This document shows, piece by piece, positions 50,637 to 63,725 of a stretch of 64,000 nt of DNA. Under the pieces are notes generated by a model. It saw only the letters and a program-made list of their open reading frames with translations. It did not search any database and was not told the DNA's origin. Position numbers and translations under genes: made by a program. The number at the start of each line of letters is the position of its first letter. Within the stretch, counting starts at the first letter, position 1. The DNA is from Anticarsia gemmatalis (lineage: Eukaryota > Arthropoda > Insecta > Lepidoptera > Erebidae), in the NCBI RefSeq assembly GCF_050436995.1, contig NC_134757.1, positions 9,932,501-9,996,500 on the forward strand, read 5' to 3'.

Positions 50637-51717
50637 GAGGCCTTACCTTTCAATAGTTTCTAAATAGTATACATATATGACATTTATAACTATTATTCTC
50701 CATCAAAGCAATTTAACGTATATAATTTTGAGCGATTTTCTTTTAAACCGCTAGTAAATTGGCCACGTAGTCATAAGATCGTGTTATAAGCCACAACAGA
50801 CGTGATGTGAGTTCTAGTTAATATCGTATGTTGTCTTTATTACTGATACAATTGAGTTTAAAGCTCTGAATTATGAGGGTACTTTTGAGGAGTATTGATT
50901 GGTTAAAGGCTTGATCTTTATAAAAGAGTAGAATTATGACCGTGTCTTTTACAATATGTTTGCATTTTGTGGTAGGTAAATTATAGCTTTGCCTTTGTTT
51001 GACTTTAAATTGTGAAGTTATTACTGTTTAGATGGGACCAAAGTGAGAAATGTACATCTTTCTGAATTTTGAGGAAATGTACTTAAAGATACAGCCAAAT
51101 TTTGTTTGTAATTGATTGAAAATCTCTTTGATAGGAGTATGGGAGAGAAAGAGTCTATTTGTAGGCTATAGTCTCCCACCTTCATGGTGAGTCATCTTTA
51201 GTGACTCTATTATCGAGTCGCTAATTACAATGTTTGTATGAAAAAATTATAACGTTTCATTCACAAAATCTTAAACAAAGTAGGTATTTTTATAAGTCAA
51301 GAGATTATTCGCTAAAGTCTTTATATATTTAATTTCATATAAGTAGTATGGTATTTTCGTTTCATAATTACTTTTGCCTTCCTCATTTATAATAATGCTT
51401 TCCACTATACATAATCGTGCTTTTGTTCTCCATTCACAAAGGATTCCCAACGCTGAGAGTAATTAAATAAACTAACGTTCCCATAATCCCTGCTAATATT
51501 TTCTCTGCGTAAACAATACAAAATTTATGATCAAAGGGTTTATATATTAAATTATCTTCGGGACGAAACAAGAATATATTTCATGAAGATATCGATGGTG
51601 TACTTTGTATTCGGGAGAGTACATTATTATTAATTACAAAGGACAATGGGTTTCGATATCTGATTGTAAAATCTTGGACGCTCAATAAATTGGAACCAAG
51701 AAATTCAAATTCTGTAA

Positions 51718-51942
51718 TCTAATAATAAAGCCACAGATTCACTAGAGGGACAAATGTCCCATGTTAGAAGCAGAACAGGCTATTTCACCTGGCATATGGG
51801 CGAGGCCACAACAATGCGTTGCGTCGACGCATCGCAAAGTCAACGTCACTCGTCAATACAAGATTTATTGACAAGCGTCACAAATGTTAGCGATGCGTCG
51901 ACGCAATCACAAACCCTATCTGTCGACGACTTTGGTTCATAG
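51718..51942 (+). CDS. Candidate small ORF or terminal exon, unknown product
   Basis: Open frame with ATG at 51754 and TAG at 51940-51942 (62 codons from the ATG; frame open from 51718). Codon use is mixed and hydrophilic, rich in Ser, Thr, Gln and Asp (HSSIQDLLTSV, SDASTQSQTLSVDDFGS), with local GC content well above the surroundings. A possible acceptor (ccacag, 51731-51736) precedes it. However, an 88-bp imperfect inverted repeat (51819-51906) lies inside and could by itself explain the composition. No homology recognised; not a confident gene. Confidence 0.22.
   Translation, partial: SNNKATDSLEGQMSHVRSRTGYFTWHMGEATTMRCVDASQSQRHSSIQDLLTSVTNVSDASTQSQTLSVDDFGS
51819..51906. repeat. CpG-rich imperfect inverted repeat
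   Basis: Arms ttgcgtcgacgcatcgc (51819-51835) and gcgatgcgtcgacgcaa (51890-51906) are exact reverse complements; each contains the palindrome GCGTCGACGC. Inner gtcaata/tattgac arms extend the fold. Confidence 0.7.
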
Positions 51943-52246
51943 CAACGACCTAGCATGCTGAGCGAAGTCCCGCAACGTTTCTCAATTGAACCGTTCGTCG
52001 TTAGCGAGACACGCAGGACGTTTTTAAGTGTATTCCGGGCTTTATTATTAGGTTAGATATTTGATTTGAATGAAATAAGTGGAGCGTGCAGGTTATATTA
52101 TACAATGGAAGGAGTTAATGTTTTTATTACAAAATGTTATTCAGGTGGTCGGTTACATACAATGCTGCTTGTAGTCGCGTTCTTGTCGTAGTGTTTTAGT
52201 TAAATCATATTGGATACATTTGTTCAGGTATTACGAAAATACTTAC

Positions 52247-52300
52247 CCCCGGTTTCCGAATACATTTAGCGGTAGTTAATCTATTTCTATTAGTGTTACC
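52247..52300 (+). mobile_element. Partial copy of the TTAA MITE
   Basis: cccccggtttccgaatacat then ttagcggtagttaatctatt, matching the left arm of 45669-45762. The right arm is absent. Confidence 0.55.
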
Positions 52301-54724
52301 TAACGATTACGTAACGTTCAATCATGAGTTCTGCGTAACTAAAGTAGGAAAACATTTTATGGTTTAAGATTTTCCGTCAACTTTTCGCAACTTGAAATAC
52401 GATACATTTTTATCAACTTTAAGTAAAGTTTTCTTTAAAGTAACGTAATAGCCATTATAATTGAGCAAATGTTGTGCATGTAAATTGTATTCTAAACCAA
52501 AAAGTGGGACATCTTTTTATAACTATATGTATTGTTTATCTTTATCTTTTTAAAACTATTAAATCATGTTCCAAGATGCTTCTTCTTCTCTAAACCCCTC
52601 ATAAGAACACACAATTTACATCACTACAGATAAAATCAGCTCCTAACCCCATAATATTACATAGTAACGCATTACAGATAACCCAATCATATTGCTTCCG
52701 CATTTAGTAGGTTATACCCCGATGGGCATTCCTGATAGTAGAGTATATACCTATCATAATATGTACTAAGATATAGTTATGTGATAGGTAATTAGATAAG
52801 ATCGCCTGAATTAGTGTCGAACGTTGAGTAAGACATGGGTTCGATTAAGAGGTGAATGACCTATTGAGAGTCTGATTTTGGGTTCATAGGACTGTTTTAT
52901 GAATAATAATTTTGTAGTAAAATGCTTCTTTGACAGTGAGCATGTTAATATGTTTTGATCGGATGTTGTGTTTATATTCGTTTTAGGACCAAATAATTTT
53001 AGATTTTCTTCGTATTTTCTTAACTTAAGTCTATAACGTCTGTCTACTAGATTAAACTTGCTATATACTACTGGACATCCTGTCTAATTCGTGTTTATAA
53101 GAAACTAGTCTACGAACATTCTGTTGCTAGTCTCGCTTCATCGGGCCAATTCCGTAGAAAAGTGGTTGAAAGAACCTAAAGAAAATTTGTTTTTGATGTG
53201 TTTTCACTTCCATTGAAGCAAATAGATATAATATTTCATCTCGAACGCCCACAGGAAATGACTACTTTCGTATAAGCGTTCTTCCACGTGCCTATAAAGA
53301 ATTCCAAAAATAAATCAGAACTTTCCAAACTTATCTTCCATTAGAACATAATTCAACATTCCAATAGATTCGCGATTTTTTCCATAGAAAAATAAAACGA
53401 GAACTTCCTTGCAAAGTAAGGGCGATATCACAGAGTAAACATATACTTAACGACAACTGTTTTTAAACGGCTCTCAACACCTACCCTTCTAGAATTAACA
53501 CTTAGGTTCAAGACAAGATATATGATAATGTAAAGATACATGAGTGTGAGGTTTCCGAAGACGATGCTTAGGGTAGAACGAACATGAGATAGAACAGAGC
53601 CGGGAAGAGAGCTAGAGAGAAACTCAGGGAGAGAAAGTCAGAATTAACAGTTAGATAAAAACTTTAGAACAACAATATTATTTATACAACTATTATGTGG
53701 GTTTTCTTATCAAGTAGAATAAGATAGATATAAATAATTAATAGATAAGGGTTTTTTTGCTAGGCATACATCACGAAAAATAAGACATAATGATTAGGTA
53801 ATGCAATCTCAACGGGGTTTCAAAGGTAAGGCCAAGAAATCTCCATGACTTTTCCAAACATTTCCTGAGAAAGTTACAAGAAAACTCTTGATAAGAGCCT
53901 ATGGAAAGCGACTTAAACACGAGTTTGTGAGTAAACTTCTCTCAGCAGTGGGAAAGTTAGGTTTGATAAAAAATACTTGCCTGTACATTTTATGTTATAA
54001 CTTTTAACGGTAATAAACACAACTTAAAATGCGTACTTATGCTATGGAAAAGACCCGTAACATGTTGTTACAGTGTTGAATTTATTTTTATATTGTTTAA
54101 AGAGCATCATATTATTATACTTTCTATTAGCCCGATTTGAGATATGCAACGTACAAAACACGTTTTTACTAACGATGAACTTAAATTTTTACCTTAAAGT
54201 CTACCGACTAGAAGGAGAAAATGTTCAATCGATTGTTTTTATTATGTATTACTTCATCAATTACTCTGCCATTTGTGAACGGATTTTCATAATTATTTTA
54301 ATCTAAAATGTGTACTCCCGAAATGGTTTATTTGCGTGGTACAAGGCATAATCTAATGCATCTCCTAAATAAAAAGGATCCCTTACAAAAATAGACAACA
54401 TCCTTTTAAATCGTTTCAAATCAAGTGACTTACTCCTAAGTTGTTTTTCCACCTCAACGAAAACGGTGTAATGGACCAAAAATATACGGAACAAACAGTT
54501 AGGGATCGTTGGAAATGTTTTATAACTACCATATCATGTTATTTGCTTTTACTGTATGCTGTTTCCTCCATGGAGATGTATGTAGTTCAAATGCAAATTT
54601 ATATTGCGTGGATTTCGGTCAGTTAAATTTAGAGGATGCCGAATGTTCGTGCGACCGTAGTGTGATATAAATTTCGGCAATATACTGCAGTAAAAGGTTA
54701 AAAAAGTATGCATTTTAATGTATT

Positions 54725-54870
54725 TTAGACTAAGGGCCGCCCGCGACGTCGTCTGCGTGAAAACCTTTCCTGTGTAAATCCCGATCCCTCGGGAACTCCG
54801 AAATAAAAGAGTAACAAACATGCATACATACATACTCACAAACTTTAACATTTATAATATTAGTAGGATG
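54725..54870 (+). repeat. Retroelement 3'-end fragment
   Basis: gccgcccgcgacgtcgtctg, gtgaaaacctttcctgtgta, atcccgatccctcgggaact and a terminal ttataatattagtaggat match the conserved tail style of RTE-like repeats in Lepidoptera. The ORF on the minus strand here is repeat-derived. Confidence 0.5.
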
Positions 54871-56388
54871 TTGAATTCTGACCGATTGTAGTTATTTGTG
54901 GCCAGTTTTCAGTATTTTCAATTCACGGTATGGTTTGCTATGAAATACTTCCAGTAATGTTTAAATTAATTTCTGAAACAAGAGTACCAAACAGTTTATT
55001 GTCTGCATTACATATTGACTTATGGAATTCGTTTTAATATTCATTTTATTAACATTGTATGAATTTTGAAGTTGCTCAGATTTCTTTCTAAGTGTATACA
55101 ATCAAGTACCAAGTAGTGTCATCAATATTAATGTTGACAACAAATTTAAATCTATCTAAGTATATAAATAAAATGACTCATCGAAATAAATGTACACGCA
55201 CAACTTTTGTACGACAAAATTAAATCGCGTAATTTGTTTTTTATTTGAAACTATCGGGACAAGGTTTATATATGTGATCGTCGGGATGCAAACTCTCACG
55301 GGAGTGCAAATGGGATCAAATGGATCAAATTGTACTGAATGTTAAATGACTAAATGTTACTTAAATTTGTTGTACCGATGTTTTACCCGGGCGAAGTCGG
55401 GTCGGATAGCAAGTTAATATAATAATATGACATTTGACAGACAGTGCTGTGATTAATATGTGCATCGTGTAATATTACAAGTTTATCAGTAATTTGTCTT
55501 CATTTAAATGCAATAGTGTAAGTAGTAAACGTCTGATCCGAGCGATTTATAGTTTTTGTGCTGAAGATAACGCAAATCTTGTGAAATTAATGACTTTTGA
55601 AGTGCTCCTTTGCTCTTTTTGGAAGAAATAATATGTATTCTACTACAATGTCTAGTTATTAAATAGTTTAGAATGTAGTTCTTAGCAAGCCAAGCAAGCG
55701 TTTAATAACAGTTTAAATGTTTGGCATTGATTTTTATTTTGGTATGTCACCAAACTTTAAACGTACCTAGTTTTTAATATAAAAAAGGTCACAAGATTTT
55801 TAGGACATAATTTAACATTTAAAAGAAGTCTGAAACTTTAAAATAAATTAGGAATCCTATTTTATTATTTTATCATTTGTTTGTCTACCGTTCAGCTATC
55901 GATAGGGAAAAGCCAAGTCTAGATGAAATAGTAATCCAGATACTATCAGCTTAGTAAATCAGCTGATTGTGTAGAATTGAAACTGATTGATGGTTCTCTG
56001 AAGCTCGTCAGAAACACATAAATCCTCTTCCTTGAATCAAAGGGACTTACGAATGATAACATTGCTAAGTTCTTTAAAATAGCGGTGAAAAGAAAAAAAG
56101 AGAATTCTTTGTTTTGTTTAAACTAAGATAGGCAGGTAGGCATAGGGGCGATTTCTTAACAAAACATAACTTATAGTATAACTTTGACAATTAAGTAGAT
56201 TTAAAAAAAAAACAGAGAATCTGGCAAAATTATTCTTCGTAAAAGGATTTTTATCAATAAGTAGAAACATTTTTCTAAAACAAATAAATATAAATAGAAT
56301 ACATTTCCCTTCACAACCAAGCCACAAATACCATGATTGTATAACATAACATTCTCAAAGCGAAATATCGAATGCGATTTCCGTTACG

Positions 56389-56437
56389 TTTGGCGGGAAA
56401 GTCGGCCATATTGGAATAGACACGAAACCGCGGGAAA
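56389..56437. promoter_or_regulatory. E2F-like site pair
   Basis: TTTGGCGGGAAA at 56389-56400 is a full E2F consensus, and CCGCGGGAAA at 56428-56437 is a second half-site in the same orientation; ggccatattgg lies between. About 110 bp downstream ttgaccag|gtattt could be a donor. Function is inference. Confidence 0.35.
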
Positions 56438-56614
56438 TGCTCGTTACATCGTAACACATTTTGTCAAAGCTATTGTGATATGTTATTAAATATTTGTGAC
56501 GCTTTGTTATTGATTTTTGGACGAAAGATATATTGTTTTGACCAGGTATTTTTGTTAATTAGATACAAAACCACTCGACACAAACTAACATTAGTTACTT
56601 AGCTTTAACCTTTT

Positions 56615-56790
56615 GTCTGCTTCTGTGATGCGCCATTGAGTCTGCTTCTGTGATGTGATTAGTACTGTAGTAATCGACTGCTGATGGTGAGGTCTCGGGT
56701 TCGATTCGCAAAGTGCTATACAATAGTATACATTTTTTCTAATTTACATTAAAATATTATGTCTCAATAGTAGCCCGGACTTGTGTTGTG
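56615..56790 (+). mobile_element. Degenerate tRNA-related SINE fragment
   Basis: B-box-like gggttcgattcgc at 56697-56709 with an upstream A-box-like segment. A 15-base unit (tctgcttctgtgatg) is tandemly repeated at 56616 and 56641. Confidence 0.4.
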
Positions 56791-57089
56791 TGTTTGTGAC
56801 GTGGTAAATAGGCCCTATAACATAGGAGTAAAATTGTTAACAGCGAAACGTGGATGCAAATTAAACGCCTCTGCTTGCATTTTCGGGTATATCATGCGTG
56901 ACAATATGCAGGGAAGTATGTAAAGTTCGTATCAAGAAGTGAAATAAATATGGTTGGCATCTTATAGTTATATGTGAACGGTTGTTATAAACTTGTGAAT
57001 TTTATACAGCAAACAGTGCATGAAAAGTTACAATTCTCAACAGAATAAATAAAACCAGCCGGTTTTTTGCCAAAGCCTCAATAAATGCC

Positions 57090-57260
57090 GCGCCAATATC
57101 GGACAGTCGCTTTAATCCCATTCGGAAACATGTCCATGGCCAATTTGGAGGGCAGCGTGCGAGCAAAGCGGCCGTAACCTACCCGAAGCTATATGGCAAA
57201 AGGCAGCAATTGGCTGATTTCATTGGCTATTTTATCGAGAACCTACTGTCACGCGCGGCT
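57090..57260. promoter_or_regulatory. GC-richer block with clustered CCAAT/ATTGG
   Basis: At least four CCAAT or ATTGG words in about 170 bp (gccaatat, gccaattt, aattggct, cattggct), plus taatccc, a homeodomain (Bicoid/Otd class) site. Composition and motif density suggest a conserved regulatory element; no ORF explains it. Confidence 0.3.
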
Positions 57261-60200
57261 ATGCTTACGAATGAAGTTTTTACCTCAATTTTAGCCGGTT
57301 ACAGTTCATTTTTTTTAAAGTACCTGTATCTTTACGGGTTTTTCCACGGTACATCTTGTTGAAAACTGGCTCGTCCTCAAAGTGTGGCATAGACACGTAG
57401 GCTGTTGCATTTATAATATTTGCTGACCACTTTTGCTGAAGCTGGGTTTCATTAAATTTTAATTTCCTTATCCAGCCTCAGAGATGTTGATTTTTGTTCT
57501 TGTTAGTTCCCGTGTCTTTAAATATCTCCAGGCTACATTTAGGTGTGGTAGTTTTTCTCTTAATGCGACAGACAGACTATGCATTAACAATATTAGTGCG
57601 GATATTTGCCTGCCTTTGTCTGATATAAAAGTTCCGATTGGTAAAAGAATTTCACACGAAGTGACCCATGTGATATAACCATCATTTTTCACGGCATTAA
57701 GTTTATGAACCGTACATTCTTATCTTACGTTCTTTGAGCATGGGCGAACAGGAATGACTTAAATTTAGAACATAGAAAAGAAAAAAAAAAAGGTTTTTTT
57801 TGGTAGGCAAAGGCGTGTATTTATCATGCCTAGTTCACGGCCGTTTGTACAAAGGGTTATGTTACAATTTCCTGGTGTTTTATTTAACTCGTAATTTGTA
57901 AGGTAACGAGTATGTTTTAGGGGCATTGTTAGCAGAAATATGTTCTAATTTTATGTAAGCATGCGTGTTTTGGCTTGTTAGACATGTGTTTATGGACTTG
58001 TGGCCAACTAAAGTATATTTTACTTATTAAAAAGCGAAATGTTAATAAGAAAAGGTTTTTGCCTATATAGACCAAAACCACACCAGAGAGAGAATGCAGT
58101 TTTTATAAAAAATGAGAAAATACAAAGGTTTCCACAATGTAACCATAAATAAATACAGTTCAAAGCAAAAGCAAGCGTTTAAAATTCTTGTCTTTTGCTA
58201 AAAAATGGTTTATTTTAGCCAGACATTGTTGAAAAACCGAAACTAAAAATATTTATACATTTATAATCGATATTCGTCGTGGCCACTTTATTTATTGTAG
58301 CTGGTCGCGCCGCAAATAAATTGGTTAACATAGATACCAATATTGGTTTACAAAGTTTTGTTACCACAAAGGTACCATTTCATTACAAATAACCAACTGA
58401 GCAGAGCTTGCACTAAAGTAACCAAATAACTGATAAACATACTTATATTCTTCTAAATATAATACTTAATTAAATATATAAATTTAACATCCAGGCTCAG
58501 AACAGATACTTGTGCTCATCACACAAATACAGTTATTACGGCGAGATGACCGCACGGCGTTAACGACTGCGCCAAACTTGCAGTTAAAAGTCGTGTTTGT
58601 ATTTAAATATAATCATTCCTACGATACATGCAGCAATGTGACTATCATCTATAAAACTTCTCACAGTGTGCTCTTAAATTTATTTAAAAAAATACTTTAA
58701 CAAAATCCTGATCCATGTCAAAACAACCAAAGAATCCAGCTGAACATCACACCTCCAAATCTCAGTGTAAACTTGAAAGCTATTCCCGTACTACAGCAAT
58801 CTTCAAAGCGTTTACAAAGCTCTCGTTACTGGTAATCCGTCAACGCGATCTATTGCGGTTCAAACTTACACTACTTGCATAGTTCCGGGAATTTGTTAAA
58901 AGAGATCCTTGCTTTAGCGTGGTAAAGAGGTTTTAAGTAGAAGAAGACTTTAAACCTCTTTCATGACTTTCAATTTATAGTAGGTAAACCAGCTGTCCAC
59001 TTCGACTTTGCCTTCAGATTACTCTGGGATAACTTGACGTTTTAAGCTATCGCTATAACATTGTGTGTATTTGCTTAATTACTGTTTTAAAAGTTATACC
59101 TTATTAATTTGTCGATTTGTTTCGATCGAGTTACATTGGACGTGGTTTGTATCTAAGTATTGTGGGCTAAACTTAACAAATTGCATACTCAAACCTTCCT
59201 TGAGAATCACTATATCTATTGGTGAAAACCGCATGAAAATCTCTTCATTATACTTTAAGTTTATCACGACCAGACAGTCAAGACAAAACAAACAAACAAA
59301 AAAATATTCAAATGTCGGATCACGCCGAAAAAATCTTTTTTTTCAAGATAATAAAATTTTTGCAACATTATTGGTACGTATTTTTTTAACAAATACACTA
59401 ACATTAAGCATTTCAACCACACCGGACCCCATATCCTCCATTCTTTCCCATAAAGCATCGTAACTCCTCAACAACTATAGATCAGGCTGTCGTCACCCAG
59501 ACGCAAGGGATTTGCACCCAAGTTACGAGCGTCACGGCTGACATCGTTCTTAGCTATTTTTCCTCCTAAATGCTTTAGCGTTCAAGAAATGTAGGGATAC
59601 CATACGATGTGTTTTATTTAGGACTGAACTTGAGGCATTTTATTTTGTAGACAGTGGCACCCCCTTTTCTGTATTTTTGAGATTCTGTAAGTTTTTAATG
59701 TATAAAAGTTTGATAATTTGAGGAATGAATTAATAGTTATGATAATTTATATGTAACAAACTTAAGGGCTGTAATATAATAGTTGTAAATCAATTTTAAC
59801 GAATACCCCAAATTGTTTCTTGATGAGGTTTAATTAATTAATCTTTATTTCATTCTAATTAATCGACTCTGCTGTCACCAAAGTTTTGGTCCACATTATA
59901 ACAATAAGAAGTATAAATACTCAGTCAAAGTTTTTTTCCTCCTTCCATTGACCCAAAAAGTCAATGCATTAATATTTTTATTTTAAGAACTAAATTACAT
60001 AACGGGATCACAACGAACTTCGAAAACTTCCCCAAAGCGGAATAATTGTCTAAAGAAAACATAAAGAAGCGAAAATATGATGGTTTTGTTCATAATATAG
60101 TAGTAAACATGGGTCTAGAAAGAGATGGTGAGTTGAACTGGTCTCTCACACTAAAGACTGAGCTTACATAGCTTTAGATATACCTACATAGTCGGAAGGA

Positions 60201-61803
60201 GAGTAAGGCAGACTTTGCGCTACAGTGGGATAGTGATAAAAATAAAAGGCCTCTATATGTGTTAGCTTTGACCCTATGCACGGCTTCCTAAAGCGCTGCT
60301 CTCTTTGGTCCCGAGATAGTGAAAAATTTAACAACGTAGTAGTGAAATTACAAGCTGTAGATATTACGTTTTGTCATAACTTTTTTCGAAACTTGTTGAG
60401 TAAAGTTTAATATTTAATTGAAGTAAAGGTCACTGAGTGCTTAATGTTTAATCAAATAGCGATTAAAAGTCGTGCTGTTGACGTAAAAAATGTGGAATAA
60501 GTTTATCTTCTCAAGTTTTGAAGTTCTCTTACAATAATTGTTAATAAACCTCCTACATTTATGATTTATGATAATACATTTTTATTTGGATAATTAACAA
60601 ATATTAGATGGAATATTAGATAATATTAACGAATATAGAATGTCGATTTTTTGTTAAATTAACTATAATTCTAATTTGGAAAACGTCTCATGTTTATGTG
60701 AATTAATCCATATTTCTAAAGATTCTCATACAAATAGATAGTATATAAGAAATACAATAAACAAAATCCAAGTGAATTCTCACATTATATCAAACACATG
60801 TTCACTCTACTAGTTAAAAAGACGAATAAACTTCTCGGAAAGGATTTCCTTGAAAAATACGATGCAGGTATCGTTACATCGCGTCACGTAGTACTCATAG
60901 AGGTTTTACTTATGCAGGCATATAACACAGGTATATTTTATGCTAATAACTTGTTCATTCTTTGCTAGTATATACTGTAGAGACGAAAGATAATGTACAT
61001 TTTGTGAGAATGTAATAGGTATGATGAAAAATAAAGTTAATCTAATTTATAGTTAACTATTGGTTGAAACCAACTTGAAATAAAAATGTGTATACATTTT
61101 TATTTTATTTCTGGCTTTAAACTCATTGGCCTGTGAATGGCCAATAGATTGACTATTGTAGAATTTCAGGTGGCGTCAGGCAGAGGAACATTAGGATCTA
61201 TGTAATGAAAGAACATATTCGTTCGTGGCTTAAAGGGCCCAAAAAATTGCTGCCCGTTAAATACTCATCTATATTAAATATGTGAAAGCGTCTGAAACGA
61301 ATCGATATTATTTTGGCCAGCAGAAATCTGGCAGAGTGATATATATCATCATACCTACCATTTCATCGCGGAGGCCATTCCGTTCAAATAACGTCGAAAT
61401 AAATCAAGCTTCAAGTGAAAAATATTTCACTTTTAGCTTCATGGCGCAGGTAAAAGATTTCCCGAAATGTGGTTGTTCTACGTTGTAGGTTGCAGTTTTA
61501 TTCTTTTTGGACGTGTCTTGAACACACATTGGTAGGTTCGTGAGGTGAATTTGTTCTAACATTCGTAGTGAATTATAGCATGATGCGGCTAGAGATGTAT
61601 ATTACGCCTGAGTGGAACAGACAGACGGTTTACCGTTGCATTTTATATTTTGGTAACTGTTTTACTAGAATATTCTACTTCTAGGTGACGTGTTTGGAAA
61701 TATTTATAATCTTGTTTTGTGTAAAGAGCTTATTGCAACCAACTCTTGTGTGTCGAAACGTTGGCAATAGGCTTGTCCACTATCACATAGGACTAAGACT
61801 ATT

Positions 61804-61880
61804 ACCCTCGGTTTCTGAGGACATTGAGCGGTAGTTTATCTATTCATTAGCGTTAAAACTCATATAAAAAAACGCCATTA
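61804..61880 (+). mobile_element. Partial copy of the TTAA MITE
   Basis: ccctcggtttctgaggacat, tgagcggtagtttatctatt, then an inverted central part (cgttaaaactcatataaaa). Right terminal repeat not found. Confidence 0.55.
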
Positions 61881-61902
61881 AGGCGTAACGAAGGTGTATT
61901 TT

Positions 61903-61950
61903 GCCTACACCTTTGGGTATGACAGGCGAGATGTTATTTATGTATATGTA
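61903..61950 (+). repeat. Short dispersed repeat ('ctacacctttgggtat' type)
   Basis: gcctacacctttgggtatga followed by caggcgagatgttatttatg, paralogous to 27011-27060. Leads into a tgta-rich simple tail. Confidence 0.45.
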
Positions 61951-61971
61951 CGTATCTATATTTTTCTACAA

Positions 61972-61999
61972 ACACACACACACACACACACACACACAA
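61972..61999 (+). repeat. (CA)n microsatellite
   Basis: Uninterrupted CA run of about 13 units. Confidence 0.85.
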
Positions 62000-63646
62000 T
62001 TTGTATCCTCATATTCCTACTAAAACTACAAACTAAAGTGTTTTAATCACACAACCGCACATCCAAACCTGTAATTCCTGCATTCTCGTAAATTCAAACA
62101 TAGCATTGTTTGGCCAACAATACCGGCGGCGCGTGCGGACGCCCAATTTCAATTTCGGTTAGTTTTATTCACCATGCAAATGTTTACTGACTGTGTGCAG
62201 GTATTTTTGTATGAGAACATTGTGTGGTGGTACTGTTTTGTCAGTATTGTGAGGCTTGTGGCTGTAGGTATGCGTTGATAGAAGTACGCAATATGCAAAT
62301 GGCGTTCGCTTGTATGCATTTTGGTCTATTAAGAATTATAGTTACGAGTTTAAAAGACCATTTAAAATGCTGCTTACGTATGAATATAACCAAAACACCT
62401 GTTTTTTTATAAATATTGTTAAAGTTTTAGCATTGTGAAGTTACTAACGTCCATTAAAGAAAAACATGCAGCCCGTGACCACGGTAGTAAATAGGGTATT
62501 GGAACCCTTAACCCGTTGTGCATCATAGTATTATGTGTACTAGTCGCGATAGCTAAGAAACGTTAATGTCTATCGCACTTTGTTCGTAAGTATACTTATT
62601 TAATAAAGATGTCCAAGGTTTGATAATTTCTTAAAATAGTAGGTTAAGGAATGAAAAGGAAAAAAAAATACTCACACACCTAGTACCTACTCTGTAAATA
62701 AATCTGTCTAGTCTGTCAAAGAAATCTTAAGAGCTTATATTTTGGGTACATGCGAAATATCCACTATATTTCGGAATACGTATCTACTTGAATATAAACT
62801 ATATTCACAGCACTTTCTGTCACAATTGTTTATCTTTCCTTTCTTTATTCCACGTGTTTAAACCGCGGCGTTCCTCACTTTAACACATAGCTACTTGTAC
62901 ATACATTAGCATAATTTAAGTATTTTTCAGTAAAACTTCCGTATGCGGTTCTTTGCCAGGAATGTTAATTTACTTTGTTTTTAAAACTTGTTGCCAAGAG
63001 TTTCGAGAATGTTCTAATTGGATTTTTTTAGAAGCTTTTGGTGAGTTCAATGACCTCTTTTGAACAAAAGCTAGTCAGGAGTAAGTAGTTATGATATCAA
63101 GACCTGTTTCGGTCGTAGGTATATACCGAAACCACATAAAATCGTTATTAAAAACACACATAATGAATATAGCTCGGAATAATTACAGTCAGGTTACTTT
63201 TTAGGATTGCAGAAAATCTTTTACCGCGGATGAAATAGAGCAATAGCGCGATTCTGTACAGTCGGTACTGTCGAGTATCGAAATTTTGACATTTAGAATA
63301 TATTGCCAAAATATTTTCTACGACGTCCGTCATAGGCGCTGATCACATTTTCAAACAAAAATTCTCGATGACAGGTCGGTTGCCGGTAGTCGATAGTAGT
63401 AGAAAATCGAGCTACAGAAGCTATTTATTACTAAAATACAATGATTACTATGAAACACCTACAATATCCTCATTAACCTCTCAAATCAAGTTCCCAATCA
63501 CTATAATGAAGTCACACAATACCTATCGATATTGCAGAGTTATATTCAGTACAATAGCCTCCAAATAACAGTGGTCTATAAATTGAGCACAACGTGTAAA
63601 TGCGCTATTGTTCGCTAACTGCAGGGTTTAATTCTGCCGTCGTAAA

Positions 63647-63680
63647 TGTAAACACAGTAACTTAAGTTACTGTGTTTACA
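63647..63680. repeat. Perfect 34-bp palindrome
   Basis: Arms tgtaaacacagtaac and gttactgtgtttaca around TTAA, no spacer and no mismatch. Confidence 0.95.
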
Positions 63681-63725
63681 CAAACTATAAACACAGTAAC
63701 TTAAGTTACTGTGTTTATAGTTTGT
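63680..63725. repeat. Perfect 46-bp palindrome
   Basis: Shares one base with the preceding palindrome. Its central 26 bp (aacacagtaac, TTAA, and the reverse) is identical to the core of the first; the outer arms add acaaactat-type sequence. No mismatch over 46 bp. Confidence 0.95.

Noticed and set aside
54549..54851. 100-codon minus-strand ORF
   Set aside because: Lies over a retroelement tail fragment, so it is repeat-derived.
59065..59463. 132-codon plus-strand ORF
   Set aside because: Overlaps ORFs on the opposite strand, contains runs of A/T codons and shows no family resemblance.
3868..63531. TATCGATA (DRE-like) octamers at 3868, 49724, 55897 and 63524
   Set aside because: About two to three are expected by chance in 64 kb of this composition, and they are not clustered.
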